Positions 63,666-64,000 of a stretch of 64,000 nucleotides of DNA are shown here, piece after piece. Made by a program: the position numbers and the translations under genes. The stretch covers positions 1,240,001 to 1,304,000 of the forward strand of contig CBDCLS010000005.1 in the NCBI GenBank assembly GCA_965218775.1. Direction: 5' to 3'. This DNA is from CAUZIZ01 sp965218775. GTDB taxonomy: Bacteria; Acidobacteriota; UBA6911; RPQK01; JAJDTT01. Under the pieces are notes generated by a model. That model worked only from the letters and a program-made list of their open reading frames with translations. It was not told the DNA's origin and ran no database searches. The first letter of the stretch is position 1; each line of letters opens with the position of its first letter.

Positions 63666-64000
63666 TCAGCTGGCCGGAACAAACACCTTGGCGAGAGAGA
63701 TCGCGGGAAACGTCGTCAGGACTCCGGGCGATTGGCGGATGACCGTCAGAGCCACCTCGCAGTCCGCTTCTTTGACCTCAACCCAGAGCGAACCGGTGAA
63801 CTGGTTGGGTAGGTTGAGTGAAAGCGGAGCCTCGTTGGGAAAGCGGGCGAGCTGATTGCGCGCTCCCAGCGTGACCTCGGTAGGTCCGCGAAAAATCGCT
63901 CCGCTGGCATTGCGCACCGTTACCACCAGCGTGATGGGCTGCCCCTTGGTGTTGACCGCTGCGATTCCGGTCTGGATGCCCGCAGCCAGGTCCTGCGCCA
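63666..64000 (-). CDS. C-terminal part of a protein of unknown function, cut by the window edge
   Basis: The frame is open from the right edge to a stop at 63666, about 110 residues: AQDLAAGIQTGIAAVNTKGQ, PITLVVTVRNASGAIFRGPT, LPNQFTGSLWVEVKEADCEV and LTTFPAISLAKVFVPAS. The content resembles a beta-sandwich domain of an exported protein, but I do not recognise the family. It ends just after the REP at 63631-63657. Confidence 0.65.
   Translation of the reverse strand, partial: AQDLAAGIQTGIAAVNTKGQPITLVVTVRNASGAIFRGPTEVTLGARNQLARFPNEAPLSLNLPNQFTGSLWVEVKEADCEVALTVIRQSPGVLTTFPAISLAKVFVPAS

Overview
The window looks like a chromosome segment of a Gram-negative bacterium. It carries LPS-export genes (lptB and an LptC/LptA-type protein), sigma-54, apolipoprotein N-acyltransferase and a LolC/E permease. 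The order recJ - lptC/A - lptB - rpoN - hprK - EIIA(Man) - ptsH - ptsI, a regulatory PTS with no sugar permease, fits Acidobacteriota or a similar lineage best; this is inference from gene order, since no rRNA marker is present. I saw no tRNA, rRNA or CRISPR array.

Layout. 1-3.7 kb: minus-strand housekeeping block (ribH, nusB, lysS, lolC/E start) and an enoyl-CoA hydratase. 3.7-8.0 kb: a dense pile of short non-coding inverted-repeat elements, a CDP-alcohol phosphatidyltransferase and an IS1380 copy. 8.0-18.9 kb: the recJ-lpt-rpoN-PTS block on the minus strand, with more short elements at gene ends. 19-24.6 kb: an SGNH hydrolase split by a second IS1380 copy, a GNAT gene and a PQQ sugar dehydrogenase. 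24.7-32.0 kb: a minus-strand operon (NfeD, SPFH, SPOR, lnt, prfB with its programmed frameshift, a membrane protein) divergent from moaD-moaE-mogA. 32-51.3 kb: a decayed surface-polysaccharide locus. It keeps an asparagine synthetase, a methyltransferase, a sulfotransferase and a DegT-like enzyme. Around these lie a propeller/coiled-coil gene with nine 105-bp repeats and the broken remains of a membrane protein, a carbamoyltransferase, a glycosyltransferase, a WbqC-like protein, a fibre-like protein and an O-antigen ligase, cut by IS4-, ISAzo13- and IS110-type elements. 53.5-59.5 kb: GNAT, HpcH/HpaI aldolase, a secreted propeller plus PHP hydrolase, a Tat-exported aminotransferase-like protein and DoxX. 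59.5-63.6 kb: a REP-associated tyrosine transposase gene split by two tandem IS1380 copies. The right edge holds the C-terminus of another protein.

Mobile DNA is the theme. Recognisable IS elements make up about a fifth of the window. In four places (SGNH hydrolase, RAYT, glycosyltransferase, fibre-like gene) removing the IS and one target duplication restores one uninterrupted reading frame, so these insertions are recent. There are also at least six families of 150-280 bp non-coding elements with terminal inverted repeats. Two have ends matching autonomous IS present here (ISAzo13-type and IS1380-type). Five of the families, despite unrelated ends, carry the same type of internal core: a TCCTnnA-like lead, a small hairpin and a CTGCGG-like tail. 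In one family both the terminal arms and the internal stem differ between copies yet stay self-complementary. This shared, covarying core is the best candidate for something undescribed in this window.
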